From Bacteroidota bacterium (GTDB lineage Bacteria > Bacteroidota > Bacteroidia > Flavobacteriales_D > Crocinitomicaceae), in contig JASBTZ010000003.1 of assembly GCA_030148165.1 (NCBI GenBank), positions 1,054,001 through 1,118,000 on the forward strand: a stretch of DNA of 64,000 bases. Reading direction: 5' to 3'. The notes below the pieces were generated by a model. That model had not been told where the DNA came from. It saw nothing but the letters and a program-made list of their open reading frames with translations, and searched no databases. The translations under genes and the position numbers were made by a program. Every line of letters starts with the position of its first letter. Position 1 is the stretch's first letter. Below are positions 17,571 to 26,223 of the stretch, one piece after another.

Positions 17571-18974
17571 ATGAGTGATTACGACGTAATAATTATTGGA
17601 TCTGGTCCAGGTGGATATGTTGGTGCTATTCGATGTGCACAGCTGGGTTTGAAAACGGCTATTATAGAGAAGTACGAAACACTGGGAGGAACGTGTCTAA
17701 ACGTTGGTTGTATCCCATCTAAGGCTCTGCTGGATTCATCAGAACATTACCACAATGCTTCAAAGAATTTTAAAGATCACGGTATCGACGTAAAAGGCTT
17801 ATCGGCTAATATCGAACAAATGATCCAGCGGAAAAATGATGTTGTTTCACAAACATGTTCCGGAGTTAAATTTTTGATGGATAAAAATGATATCGATGTT
17901 TATCACGGAATGGGATCATTTCATGATAAAAACACAGTTGTCATCAAAGAAAAATCCGGCGAGAAGAAGATAAAAGGGAAGAACATCATTATCGCAACAG
18001 GATCAAAACCAAATTACTTCCCGGGAATGGAGCCTGACAAAAAGCGAATTATAACTTCTACCGAGGCATTAAACCTGAAAGAGATTCCTAAAAAGATGCT
18101 CGTTATCGGAGGTGGAGTCATCGGATTGGAATTAGGATCTGTTTTCGCCAGATTGGGAACCCAGATCGAAGTGATTGAATTTGCTAAGACAATTATTCCA
18201 ACAATGGATGGAACCATGTCCAAAGAGCTTACTAAAGTTCTCAAGAAAGAAGGATTTAAAATTCACACAGAACACAAGGTACAAAAGGTAACGAATGTCA
18301 AAGGTAAATCGGTATCGTTGACTGCCTTAAACAAAAAAGGTGAAGAAGTTACATTCGATGCTGATTATTGTCTCGTCGCCGTTGGAAGAAAACCATATAC
18401 AGATAATCTGGACCTTGACAAAGCAGGAGTCATCAGCAACGAACGAGGACAAATCGAAGTCAACGACAAATTGCAGACAAATGTTTTAAATATTTATGCG
18501 ATTGGCGATGTAGTTCGTGGCCCAATGCTGGCACATAAAGCAGAAGAAGAAGGTGTATTTGTAGCAGAACTACTGGCAGGACAAATACCTCATATTAACT
18601 ACAATCTCATTCCAGGTGTCGTGTATACGTGGCCCGAAGTTGCAGCAGTTGGAAAGACAGAAGAGCAGCTTATAGAAGAAGGGGTTGAATATAAAGTAGG
18701 GATGTTCCCAATGAAAGCTCTTGGACGAGCGCGAGCGAGTAAAGACATCATGGGAACAATCAAGATTCTTGCTGACAAAGAAACAGATGAAGTTCTCGGA
18801 GTACATATGATCGCAGCACGTGCAGCAGATTTGATCATGGAAGCAGTAACAGCTATGGAATATCGTGCTTCTGCAGAAGATATAGCTCGAATCTGTCATC
18901 CACACCCTACATTCTCTGAGGGCGTAAAAGAAGCAGCATTAGCGGCAACTGCAGACAGGGCACTTCATATTTAA
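17571..18974 (+). CDS. lpdA: Dihydrolipoyl dehydrogenase (E3)
   Basis: FAD-dependent E3 subunit that reoxidises dihydrolipoamide in the 2-oxoacid dehydrogenase and glycine cleavage complexes, reducing NAD. At 467 residues it has typical length. Seen: N-terminal FAD-binding IIIGSGPGGYVGAI, redox disulfide GGTCLNVGCIPSK (C42/C47), NAD-binding VIGGGVIGLELGSVFARLG, second FAD motif YAIGDVVRGPMLAHKAE and the C-terminal catalytic HPHPTFSE. No E1 or E2 gene is in the window. It ends at a terminator shared with the S46 peptidase gene. Confidence 0.97.
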   Translation: MSDYDVIIIGSGPGGYVGAIRCAQLGLKTAIIEKYETLGGTCLNVGCIPSKALLDSSEHYHNASKNFKDHGIDVKGLSANIEQMIQRKNDVVSQTCSGVKFLMDKNDIDVYHGMGSFHDKNTVVIKEKSGEKKIKGKNIIIATGSKPNYFPGMEPDKKRIITSTEALNLKEIPKKMLVIGGGVIGLELGSVFARLGTQIEVIEFAKTIIPTMDGTMSKELTKVLKKEGFKIHTEHKVQKVTNVKGKSVSLTALNKKGEEVTFDADYCLVAVGRKPYTDNLDLDKAGVISNERGQIEVNDKLQTNVLNIYAIGDVVRGPMLAHKAEEEGVFVAELLAGQIPHINYNLIPGVVYTWPEVAAVGKTEEQLIEEGVEYKVGMFPMKALGRARASKDIMGTIKILADKETDEVLGVHMIAARAADLIMEAVTAMEYRASAEDIARICHPHPTFSEGVKEAALAATADRALHI

Positions 18975-18990
18975 TAAAGAATCCAACATA

Positions 18991-19020
18991 AAAAAAGGCA
19001 TCCGATTGGATGCCTTTTTT
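18991..19020. terminator. Bidirectional terminator
   Basis: AAAAAAGGCATCC-GATT-GGATGCCTTTTTT between the convergent lpdA and S46 peptidase genes. Symmetric A/T tails serve both. Confidence 0.92.
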
Positions 19021-19030
19021 GTTTTACCGT

Positions 19031-21166
19031 TTACTTCACGATCGTCATTTCTTCAACCAGGTGACCGGCTCCGGAATAGACATCCATTACCCACATCACA
19101 TATCTGATATCAACTGCGATGTTTCTACATCGGGATGAATCGAACATGAAATCACTCATGGTGCTCTCCCAGGTACGATCAAAATTCAAGCCCATTAAAT
19201 TCCCTTCAGCGTCAATCACAGGAGAACCTGAATTACCTCCCGTTGTATGATTAGAACCGGTGAAGCACACCCATAACTCACCTTCCTGAGCGTATTGACC
19301 ATATTCCTTTTTCTCCGCCAATTCACGCATACGAGGTAATAATTCGTAGTCATAAATACCCATGTTATTCTTTGCGATAATTCCATCCAAAGTCGTGTGC
19401 TCGGTGTATTTCATTCCGTCGTGTGGAGCTGATCCCTCTAACTTTCCATAAGTGATTCGCATAGTTGAATTAGCATCCGGCCAACGCTTCTCATCCGGGA
19501 ACATCTTTGCTCTACCTTCAATATAGACTCGAATAAAGTTATCCATTTGTGTTCTAAAGAGTCTGACCTCAGGTAATACATTCTCCAAGAAATTAGTATT
19601 ACAACTATTCCAAAGCTTAAACCCACAATCCTTTAACTTGATCTTTTTAATTGATTTGGAATTCACTTTATCCAGAAAAGATATATAACGATCCTTATCG
19701 GTTAGAATTGACTTAGCATAAATCCCTTCTGCAAACTCCTCAGGAGACTTCTCTTTTAAAATTTCAGGCCATTGCTCCTGTGGTAGTTGCTTCATATATT
19801 CTTCGGTTAGCAGGATAAATATCTGCTTATCTACTTCTGCATTATAGTCTTTAAAAAATCCTTCCGCTCCCTGCTTAAGTTTTTCGATTTCTTCTTGCAA
19901 TCCACCATTTACTTCAAGATCGGTATAGCTATCCATGAAGGCATTAAGTGTTCTGGCTCGTTGGAACAATTCCGGACCAACATACAAATACTCAACCGCC
20001 ATCGCGTATGCGAAGTCATCATCTTTGTATTTAGCAACCAGATTATTCATGCTGTCTATAATACCTCCATATCTATTGAACGATTCATTCGCAGTTGACA
20101 TATCCCGATAAACCTTTTCCCGATCCAGCTTGATCTGAATGGCATCGACCGTCATCAAGCCGCCAAGCTGTCCTATCCATTTTTTCCATGCGTTGGCAAT
20201 TCGCGCTTGCTTCGATGCATACTGAATACGAGTCTGATCATCTGCTCTCATAGCAGCGTCGATAACACCCAACGATTTTTCCCGCATGGCAATTCTCGCC
20301 GGACGTTCTTTATCCATAATGTATTGCAAATGTCCTGAAGAAAGATGCTGTTCCGTTGTTCCAGGAAATCCATAAACCATTGTAAACTCACCAGCAACTC
20401 TACTCTTCATGGAAACAGGTAAAAAGTGAAGTGGTGAATATGGTACATTTGATTCAGAGTACTCCGCCGGTTTATTATTGGCATCAGCATAAACACGAAA
20501 AACTGAGAAATCACCCGTATGACGTGGCCAAACCCAGTTATCTGTATCACCACCAAATTTACCAATCGAATTTGGTGGAGTTCCCACTAAACGAACATCC
20601 TTAAAAGTTTCTGTAATGATCATGAAATAGGAATTCCCATAATCAAAAGCCTTTACTTTAGCTTCATAATGGGTTCCATTTGTCGCATCCGCAATTAGCT
20701 TATTAATATTTTCCTGCATCATGGCATACGCTGCCCTGTCATCCAATCTTTCTAATCCGAAGAAAACGGACTCTGTTACATCTACTATTACCACCACACG
20801 AGTTGCAGTTAGACCGGGATTCGGCAATTCATCCGCCTTTGTCTTCGCCCAAAAACCATATTTGAGATAATCGTTTTCAAGTGATGAGTGCGACTGAATT
20901 TGTGAATATCCACAATGATGATTCGTTAAAAGCAGTCCTTGATCAGACACTAATTCTGAAGTGCATCCTCCACCAAAATGAAGAATCGCATCCTTCAAAC
21001 TGGAGTGGTTTACACTATAAATATCTTCGGCACTCAATTTCATTCCCATTGCCTTCATATCATCTTCAAAAGCCTGAATAAGGGATGGGATCAGCATTCC
21101 TTCCTCCGCGATCGAACGGAATGCAACTGAAATCACTAATAAACTAAGTAAGACTATTCGTTTCAT
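19031..21166 (-). CDS. S46 family dipeptidyl peptidase, probably DPP11-type
   Basis: Periplasmic exopeptidase releasing dipeptides from peptide N-termini. 711 residues with signal peptide (IVLLSLLVISVAFRSIA). Chymotrypsin-like triad: His84 in TNHHCGY, Asp219 in WPRHTGDFS (assigned by analogy) and Ser646 in GGNSGSPV. Arg664 lies 18 residues after the catalytic serine (NFDRTWES). In Porphyromonas gingivalis DPP11, as I recall, Arg673 lies 18 after Ser655 and sets preference for Asp/Glu at P1, whereas DPP7 has glycine there. So this is more likely an acidic-residue-specific DPP11 than DPP7. There is no T9SS domain, in line with periplasmic location. Confidence 0.9.
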   Translation of the reverse strand: MKRIVLLSLLVISVAFRSIAEEGMLIPSLIQAFEDDMKAMGMKLSAEDIYSVNHSSLKDAILHFGGGCTSELVSDQGLLLTNHHCGYSQIQSHSSLENDYLKYGFWAKTKADELPNPGLTATRVVVIVDVTESVFFGLERLDDRAAYAMMQENINKLIADATNGTHYEAKVKAFDYGNSYFMIITETFKDVRLVGTPPNSIGKFGGDTDNWVWPRHTGDFSVFRVYADANNKPAEYSESNVPYSPLHFLPVSMKSRVAGEFTMVYGFPGTTEQHLSSGHLQYIMDKERPARIAMREKSLGVIDAAMRADDQTRIQYASKQARIANAWKKWIGQLGGLMTVDAIQIKLDREKVYRDMSTANESFNRYGGIIDSMNNLVAKYKDDDFAYAMAVEYLYVGPELFQRARTLNAFMDSYTDLEVNGGLQEEIEKLKQGAEGFFKDYNAEVDKQIFILLTEEYMKQLPQEQWPEILKEKSPEEFAEGIYAKSILTDKDRYISFLDKVNSKSIKKIKLKDCGFKLWNSCNTNFLENVLPEVRLFRTQMDNFIRVYIEGRAKMFPDEKRWPDANSTMRITYGKLEGSAPHDGMKYTEHTTLDGIIAKNNMGIYDYELLPRMRELAEKKEYGQYAQEGELWVCFTGSNHTTGGNSGSPVIDAEGNLMGLNFDRTWESTMSDFMFDSSRCRNIAVDIRYVMWVMDVYSGAGHLVEEMTIVK

Positions 21167-21264
21167 ATCTTGATTTTGGTGAGGTATAAAGATAATCAGA
21201 TTGATCCGTTTTTAAAGCAACTTGGCAACTTATCTTAAATTCATCGAGTTTCAATTTTGACTGC

Positions 21265-21272
21265 TATCTTTG
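21265..21272 (+). promoter_or_regulatory. TAnnTTTG box 4 nt before a GTG start
   Basis: TATCTTTG ends 4 nt before the GTG at 21277. If it is a -7 element, the transcript begins at the start codon. Confidence 0.45.
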
Positions 21273-21276
21273 TTAT

Positions 21277-21921
21277 GTGGATACACTCGATTTTATATTC
21301 AGACTTGGAGTTGTTTTTGCCATTTATGGCTTCTTATTTGGACTGATCGAAATTGCACTTTTGCTTTTGAGTGGTGGTCGCAAGAGGTCTCTTGGTGAAA
21401 TTTATCTTGTGCGAGCTGTGAAGTATTTCTTTCTGGTTGATGTCACATTTTTGTTTTGCCTGGAGGAAGGCCAGTCCGACACCGTTGTACTTAATCAAGT
21501 CATTCTGGCCGGAATCATTCTGCTGACCTATTTTGTGGGAAAGTTTCAAAACAACCAGAACAAAACTCGAATTTTTCAAATGATGGGTACTGGATTACCG
21601 AATCAGCTACGAACAACTAATTTCAACGCACGTGTTGAAATTGCCGTGATAAGCATTGCTTTGATCATGTTTGGTGTATTCTGGTATTACCCTCAGATTG
21701 CATCTAATCCACTTTCACTTTGGTTTCATGAAAGTATTCTCAACATTGAATCAACGCCGATCTTCGGATTTATTTTCAAGGTAATCGGTTTTTTTGTTCT
21801 GATCAATTTAATCTCGAAAATGGTGAATGGTTTAACTTTTATATTGAGTGGAGAAGCATTTGTGAGACGCGAGTCAGATGACGACAATGACGATTTTATT
21901 GACTATACTGAAGTTGATTAA
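21277..21921 (+). CDS. Uncharacterised four-helix membrane protein
   Basis: 214 residues with hydrophobic segments near 6-30, 45-60, 68-85, 118-136 and 165-190, and an acidic C-terminal tail (ESDDDNDDFIDYTEVD). The start is a GTG. No upstream in-frame ATG exists and the ATG at 21275 is in another frame. Not recognised. Its last 26 nt overlap coaE on the other strand. Divergent from the S46 peptidase gene. Confidence 0.72.
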   Translation: MDTLDFIFRLGVVFAIYGFLFGLIEIALLLLSGGRKRSLGEIYLVRAVKYFFLVDVTFLFCLEEGQSDTVVLNQVILAGIILLTYFVGKFQNNQNKTRIFQMMGTGLPNQLRTTNFNARVEIAVISIALIMFGVFWYYPQIASNPLSLWFHESILNIESTPIFGFIFKVIGFFVLINLISKMVNGLTFILSGEAFVRRESDDDNDDFIDYTEVD

Positions 21922-22489
21922 GTTCTTCTAATATCTGCTCAATTTGCCTCAGAACAGGTGTCTTGTCATCATTAATGATAATGTAATCGGCCAGTTCACT
22001 TTTTTTATCGTCAGACCATTGGGTCTTCATTCTGTCAACGACATTATCTCGACTTATCTGATCACGATTCATCACCCTTTCGATTCGAATTTCTTCAGGA
22101 GCTACCACTAATATGTTTTTATCAAACTGCTTATAGCTGCCCGTTTCAAATAAAATAGCGGCCTCGCTAAATACGAGGTCACTATTTGTTTTTTCAGAAA
22201 ATTCTTTAAATGCTGCTCTGACTCTGGGATGAACAAGTTCATTTATTCGCTCCCTCAATGATGGTTCGGAAAAAATCCTTTCGGCGAGATAATTCCTGTT
22301 CAGCTCGCCATTCAGATACGCTTCGGCACCGAAAACATCTATGATCTGCTGTTTTAACTCTTGATCAGAGATCAGCAGATCTTTAGCAACAATGTCGGAA
22401 TGAAAAACCGGATAATTAAGTGACTCAAGTACTTTGCAAACAATGCTCTTACCTGAACCTATTCCACCGGTAATTCCGATACGAAGCAT
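21896..22489 (-). CDS. coaE: Dephospho-CoA kinase
   Basis: Last step of coenzyme A synthesis: ATP-dependent phosphorylation of the 3'-hydroxyl of dephospho-CoA. 197 residues. P-loop GITGGIGSGKS (8-15 core), FHSD near residue 30, LVHPRVRAAF, and the lid region RIERVMNRDQIS. Downstream of the SiaC gene by 1 nt, so SiaB, SiaC and CoaE probably share a transcript. Convergent overlap with the membrane-protein gene. Confidence 0.96.
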   Translation of the reverse strand: MLRIGITGGIGSGKSIVCKVLESLNYPVFHSDIVAKDLLISDQELKQQIIDVFGAEAYLNGELNRNYLAERIFSEPSLRERINELVHPRVRAAFKEFSEKTNSDLVFSEAAILFETGSYKQFDKNILVVAPEEIRIERVMNRDQISRDNVVDRMKTQWSDDKKSELADYIIINDDKTPVLRQIEQILEELNQLQYSQ

Positions 22490-22490
22490 C

Positions 22491-22874
22491 TTAGATCTCT
22501 TCGACCTCTATAATTGTGAAAGGAAGTCCCACGATAGCTTTGTAGTCCTCTCCTGCCTCTTCCATATCCTCATCATCTGTTTCAAAATACCAGTTCACAT
22601 GAACTTCCGTATTTGATCCATTCACCCTTTCCAATTTCTTGAAAAAGTCCAGAATACATTTTGATGAAGATGTGTTGAAGTATTCGAGACGTACCTCAAC
22701 AGTTGTTTTCGTGCTCGGTGTTCCTGAGTAAGAATCCAGCCACTCATTCAGCGGCTTGTAGAATTCAATTGAATTCTCAGGAATTGATCTTCCTCTCAGA
22801 GATAGCACACCAGTAGCAGCATCAAATTCAATTGATGGTGTTTTAGCTGATCCGTCTATTACTAACTTATCCAT
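22491..22874 (-). CDS. siaC: SiaC-family phosphoprotein (DUF1987)
   Basis: 127-residue regulatory protein. It has the family hallmark EYFNTSSSKCILDFFK with Thr68, the residue number phosphorylated in Pseudomonas aeruginosa SiaC as I recall. In that system unphosphorylated SiaC binds and activates the diguanylate cyclase SiaD, the kinase SiaB phosphorylates it and the phosphatase SiaA reverses this. Here SiaB is encoded 12 nt upstream, but no SiaA or SiaD is in the window, so the effector may differ. Followed directly by coaE. Confidence 0.88.
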   Translation of the reverse strand: MDKLVIDGSAKTPSIEFDAATGVLSLRGRSIPENSIEFYKPLNEWLDSYSGTPSTKTTVEVRLEYFNTSSSKCILDFFKKLERVNGSNTEVHVNWYFETDDEDMEEAGEDYKAIVGLPFTIIEVEEI

Positions 22875-22886
22875 AATTCAAATATA

Positions 22887-23438
22887 TTAATCAATAACTA
22901 CATTTAAACAGAAAAATCCGATTTGATCTGTCACATCAATGAAGTTGTACTCCAATTTGTTTCGGGATTTTCTGGCAATATCTATAAAGCCTAATCCGGC
23001 TGTTCCTTTTTCTGATCTGTTTTCGTTGTTTAGTGTCTCGCGATACAACTCTCTCAATTCCTCCGAGTTGAGCTTATTTACCGTGTCGAGCTTTTCCTTA
23101 ATATTGGGAATAGCAGCCTTATCCAGGAAGTTACCTGTTCTAACCATAAAGGCTCCATCTTCGTGCTTGATCATGATCAAAGCCGTTTTCTGATGTTTTA
23201 TCAATTCCTCGGTATCACCAATTTCCTCAATGTGGTGATACAAATTCTGAAAACATTCGACTAAAATATTGTAGACCCGCTTCTTCTTTTTAGGATCAAT
23301 ATCGAGGTCTATCATTTTAGATTCCAGTATACTGAGAATGGAGGTAAGTAAGTCAGCAGTGAATACACCCTTGAACGACAGGATGATGTTATCATCCTCC
23401 ATTTTTCGATAGAAGTCGTATACGTCAGTAATGGCCAT
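22887..23438 (-). CDS. siaB: SiaB-family protein kinase (DUF6272)
   Basis: 183-residue GHKL-type kinase related to anti-sigma-factor kinases. It has an N-box-like ILVECFQNLYHHIEE and a glycine-rich ATP-lid segment KGTAGLGFIDIARKS. By analogy with the P. aeruginosa Sia system it phosphorylates SiaC, encoded next. A TATATTTG box lies 14 nt before the ATG, diverging from the methyltransferase promoter. What it controls in this organism is unknown. Confidence 0.86.
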   Translation of the reverse strand: MAITDVYDFYRKMEDDNIILSFKGVFTADLLTSILSILESKMIDLDIDPKKKKRVYNILVECFQNLYHHIEEIGDTEELIKHQKTALIMIKHEDGAFMVRTGNFLDKAAIPNIKEKLDTVNKLNSEELRELYRETLNNENRSEKGTAGLGFIDIARKSRNKLEYNFIDVTDQIGFFCLNVVID

Positions 23439-23452
23439 GATCTATTGGGCAT

Positions 23453-23460
23453 CAAATATA
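23453..23460 (-). promoter_or_regulatory. Candidate -7 box for siaB-siaC-coaE
   Basis: TATATTTG on the minus strand, 14 nt from the ATG, predicting a leader of about 10 nt. Confidence 0.45.
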
Positions 23461-23496
23461 AACAATACCGACTAAAATTAAAATGAAAAGATAGCT

Positions 23497-23504
23497 TAAC
23501 TTTG
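23497..23504 (+). promoter_or_regulatory. Candidate -7 box for the methyltransferase gene
   Basis: TAACTTTG ends 1 nt before the ATG at 23506 and 7 nt before the ATG at 23512. The expected transcription start falls between the two, which favours the second ATG with an almost absent leader. Confidence 0.45.
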
Positions 23505-23511
23505 CATGCAT

Positions 23512-24249
23512 ATGGCTGATAACGAATGGTTCAAATCATGGTTTGATACGAAATACTACCATATCCTGTATAAGGATCGCGATGAAAGTGAAGCAGATCG
23601 CTTCATCAAAAACATTGCCGGATATCTTGAAATCGAGCCTGGCAGCTACGTTTTAGACCTTGCATGCGGTAGCGGCAGACATGCAAAAAAGCTTTGTGAT
23701 TTAGGATTTAAAGTGGTTGGTGCTGACCTTTCCGAAAACAGCATTTCGACCGCAAAAAAAAGCAAGGCTGAGAATCTTGAGTTTATCGTTCACGACATGC
23801 GACAAGTCATTTCAAACTATACATTCGATTACGTTTTTAATATGTTTACCAGCTTTGGTTACTTCGAAGACAAATCAGATAATGATGCCGTTTTACAATC
23901 TATACATACAATGCTCAATTCTCAGGGTATTCTGATACTTGATTTTATGAATGTCGAAAAAGTAATTGATAATTTGATTTCTGAAGAGAAGAAGCAAATT
24001 GACGGATTGGAATTCGAAATAGCAAGATCTTACGATCAAAGTCATATTACAAAAGATATTTCATTTGTTGATGAGGGCAAAAGATACCATTTTCAGGAAC
24101 GGGTGCAGGCCTTAAAGCTTGAAGATTTTGAGGAATTAATGTTACGCAACGGGTTTAATATTCTTCGTACTTTTGGAAACTTTGATCTTGAGCCGTTCAA
24201 TGCGAGCATATCGGATCGCTTAATAATTATCGCAGCAAAAAGCGAATGA
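23512..24249 (+). CDS. Class I SAM-dependent methyltransferase
   Basis: 245 residues. Motif I is VLDLACGSGRHAKKL, the acidic motif II is VVGADLS, then FIVHDMRQ and VFNMFTSFGYFED, all typical of a Rossmann-fold methyltransferase. The N-terminal WFKSWFDTKYYHILYKDRDE is a common start of a Bacteroidota group with no defined substrate. Its stop overlaps the ZIP transporter start by 4 nt, so the two are co-translated with the PAP2 gene behind. An alternative ATG at 23506 adds two residues. Confidence 0.88.
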   Translation: MADNEWFKSWFDTKYYHILYKDRDESEADRFIKNIAGYLEIEPGSYVLDLACGSGRHAKKLCDLGFKVVGADLSENSISTAKKSKAENLEFIVHDMRQVISNYTFDYVFNMFTSFGYFEDKSDNDAVLQSIHTMLNSQGILILDFMNVEKVIDNLISEEKKQIDGLEFEIARSYDQSHITKDISFVDEGKRYHFQERVQALKLEDFEELMLRNGFNILRTFGNFDLEPFNASISDRLIIIAAKSE

Positions 24250-24980
24250 AGACACTCTTAGTATTATCATCACTTATTATTGTCGTTCTGATCGGTGGTA
24301 TTCTTGTGAACTTACTACACAAGACCCGAAATGAACAGGTGATCAAATTACTGCTTGCCTTCAGTGGCGGGTTCTTGTTGACGATCGGCTTTATTCATTT
24401 TATTCCGGAATTATACATTGAATCTAGCGTTAAGGTTGGTTTATTTATTTTACTCGGCTTTCTGATTCAGATCGTTCTTGAAATATTTTCAGGCGGTATT
24501 GAACATGGACATGTCCATCATCATCACGAGGTAGGAATACCAATCGGGCTCATCCTTGCCTTGAGTGTACATTCCTTTATCGAAGGAATTCCGATGGGAA
24601 ACATGATCGTTGGCCAGGAAATCTCGACCACACACGCGCACGACAACGATTACTCACTTCTGCTAGGCGTGCTGTTTCACCGTTTACCGGTTGCTGTAGC
24701 TTTGATGACCATGCTTATATCAAGCAAGTTAAAACCGCTGAATGCATGGCTAATCCTGGCGATTTTTGCCTTAACTGCACCAGCCGGAGTACTCTTTGGT
24801 GTTTTTGCGCAAGATCTTCTGGTCAATTTCAACTTTGATATTATCCTGGCAATCGTTGTCGGAATGTTTCTTCATATCTCAACTACCATCATTTTTGAAA
24901 CCAGTGAAAATCATAAATTCAATTTTGTTAAATTGATGACTATTGTAGCCGGAAGTGTGCTGGCATTCATCATTCACTAA
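24246..24980 (+). CDS. ZIP-family metal transporter
   Basis: 244 residues, about seven or eight membrane helices. Characteristic metal-site helices are HSFIEGIPMGN (helix IV) and HRLPVAVALMTM (helix V). A histidine-rich loop (EHGHVHHHHEVG) sits between helices III and IV, as in many ZIP proteins. Imports zinc or another divalent cation; the metal cannot be told. Second gene of a methyltransferase-ZIP-PAP2 operon. Confidence 0.9.
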   Translation: MKTLLVLSSLIIVVLIGGILVNLLHKTRNEQVIKLLLAFSGGFLLTIGFIHFIPELYIESSVKVGLFILLGFLIQIVLEIFSGGIEHGHVHHHHEVGIPIGLILALSVHSFIEGIPMGNMIVGQEISTTHAHDNDYSLLLGVLFHRLPVAVALMTMLISSKLKPLNAWLILAIFALTAPAGVLFGVFAQDLLVNFNFDIILAIVVGMFLHISTTIIFETSENHKFNFVKLMTIVAGSVLAFIIH

Positions 24981-24981
24981 A

Positions 24982-25638
24982 ATGATCCGATCTTTAAGAA
25001 ACATAACGCGAATCAAGTACTTTCTGATAGTCTCGTTTATTTCTATAATTCTAGGATTAATCTTTATTCTTAACTGGGATAAAACGTCTTTACACCTTGC
25101 TATCAATACGTTCCACTCAAATAGCCTGGATGTTTTTTTTAAGTACTGGACCTACGTAGGCGATGGATTATTAACAGCGATTGCTGTGTTAGTAATAGGA
25201 ATTGCTACACAATCGAAATATCGCTGGTCGACCTTGTTTTTGGGATTCACATGTTTAATAATCGCGGGCATCTTTGCTCAGATAATCAAACAGCTTGTAT
25301 ATCCTGACGCTTTTCGACCACTGGAATTTATCGGTAGAGACCTCCTGTATCTGGTTCCGAACGTAGATGTCCATAGCACTAATTCATTTCCATCGGGGCA
25401 TACCACCACGGCTTTTGCCTTTTTCTCGTTCCTCGCCTATTACTGGTCGAATAGAGGTGCTCTATTGCAAATAGTTCTTGCCTGTTGTGCCGTACTCATT
25501 GGATACAGCAGAATGTATTTATCTCAGCACTTTTTGGAAGATGTCGTGATGGGTGCTTGTCTGGGAATTATTAGCTACCTGCTCGCTCATCTTATAACAG
25601 GAGTAATTCCATTTAAAAAGAATCTCGTTCGGGATTAA
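24982..25638 (+). CDS. PAP2-family membrane phosphatase
   Basis: 218 residues from the ATG at 24982, 1 nt after the ZIP stop. A longer reading begins inside that gene. Five or six membrane helices. Phosphatase motifs: a variant C1 (KQLVYPDAFRP, with eight rather than six residues between K and RP), C2 PSGHTT and C3 SRMYLSQHFLEDV. Likely dephosphorylates a lipid pyrophosphate such as undecaprenyl pyrophosphate or a phosphatidate. Converges on the polysaccharide cluster, overlapping the sugar transferase stop by 4 nt. A link to lipid-carrier recycling is plausible but inferred. Confidence 0.87.
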   Translation: MIRSLRNITRIKYFLIVSFISIILGLIFILNWDKTSLHLAINTFHSNSLDVFFKYWTYVGDGLLTAIAVLVIGIATQSKYRWSTLFLGFTCLIIAGIFAQIIKQLVYPDAFRPLEFIGRDLLYLVPNVDVHSTNSFPSGHTTTAFAFFSFLAYYWSNRGALLQIVLACCAVLIGYSRMYLSQHFLEDVVMGACLGIISYLLAHLITGVIPFKKNLVRD

Positions 25639-26222
25639 GAAAAGATCTTAAGAAAAGTCTTCCAAATAATGCGAATGTACTGACCGAAGCTCGGATGCTC
25701 AATATATTTCATGTTGAGTGCGAGTTTAGCAGGCATTATCTCTTCCACGTAGGTTTTTCTGGGATCATCTGATTGTTCGAGAAGCTCGTTTTCCTTAAAA
25801 TAAGCGATGGAAGCATAATCCGTAATTCCAGGCCTAACACTAAGAACTTTTCGTTGCTCTTCCGTATATAATTCAACGTACTCTTTTACTTCCGGACGAG
25901 GTCCTACGATACTCATCTGACCAATCAGCACATTAATAAACTGCGGAAATTCATCGAGTTTGAACCTGCGTAAAACATAGCCTATTCGGGTGATCCTAGA
26001 ATCACGCATGCCAACGGTCAGTTTCCCCTCCTGATCGGCGTTCGTTTTCATTGTTCTGAATTTGATCAACTTAAATTCCTTCCCATATCGACCAACGCGA
26101 TCCTGCAGGTAGAAGACACCTCCTCTGGTAGTTACGGCAATCAACAAGGTTATCAGAATTCCAAAAGGTAGGAATATCGCAAGAACAATAATAGAAATTA
26201 ATATGTCTGAAAGACGTTTCAC
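25635..26222 (-). CDS. PglC-like phosphoglycosyl transferase
   Basis: 195-residue monotopic enzyme that starts a glycan by moving a sugar phosphate from a UDP-sugar to undecaprenyl phosphate. It has a re-entrant N-terminal hydrophobic segment, then the basic DRVGRYGKEFKLIKFRTM, the catalytic Asp-Glu pair in LDEFPQFINVL and MSIVGPRP. Small PglC type rather than the long WbaP/WcaJ form. Paired with the aminotransferase gene (1-nt gap), as in pathways using diamino- or amino-deoxy sugars. Last gene of the polysaccharide cluster. Confidence 0.92.
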   Translation of the reverse strand: MKRLSDILISIIVLAIFLPFGILITLLIAVTTRGGVFYLQDRVGRYGKEFKLIKFRTMKTNADQEGKLTVGMRDSRITRIGYVLRRFKLDEFPQFINVLIGQMSIVGPRPEVKEYVELYTEEQRKVLSVRPGITDYASIAYFKENELLEQSDDPRKTYVEEIMPAKLALNMKYIEHPSFGQYIRIIWKTFLKIFS

Positions 26223-26223
26223 A

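Noticed and set aside
18570-18905. Cysteine-rich minus-strand open frames opposite lpdA
   Set aside because: They lie wholly inside lpdA, have no start context, and arise from its third-codon composition.
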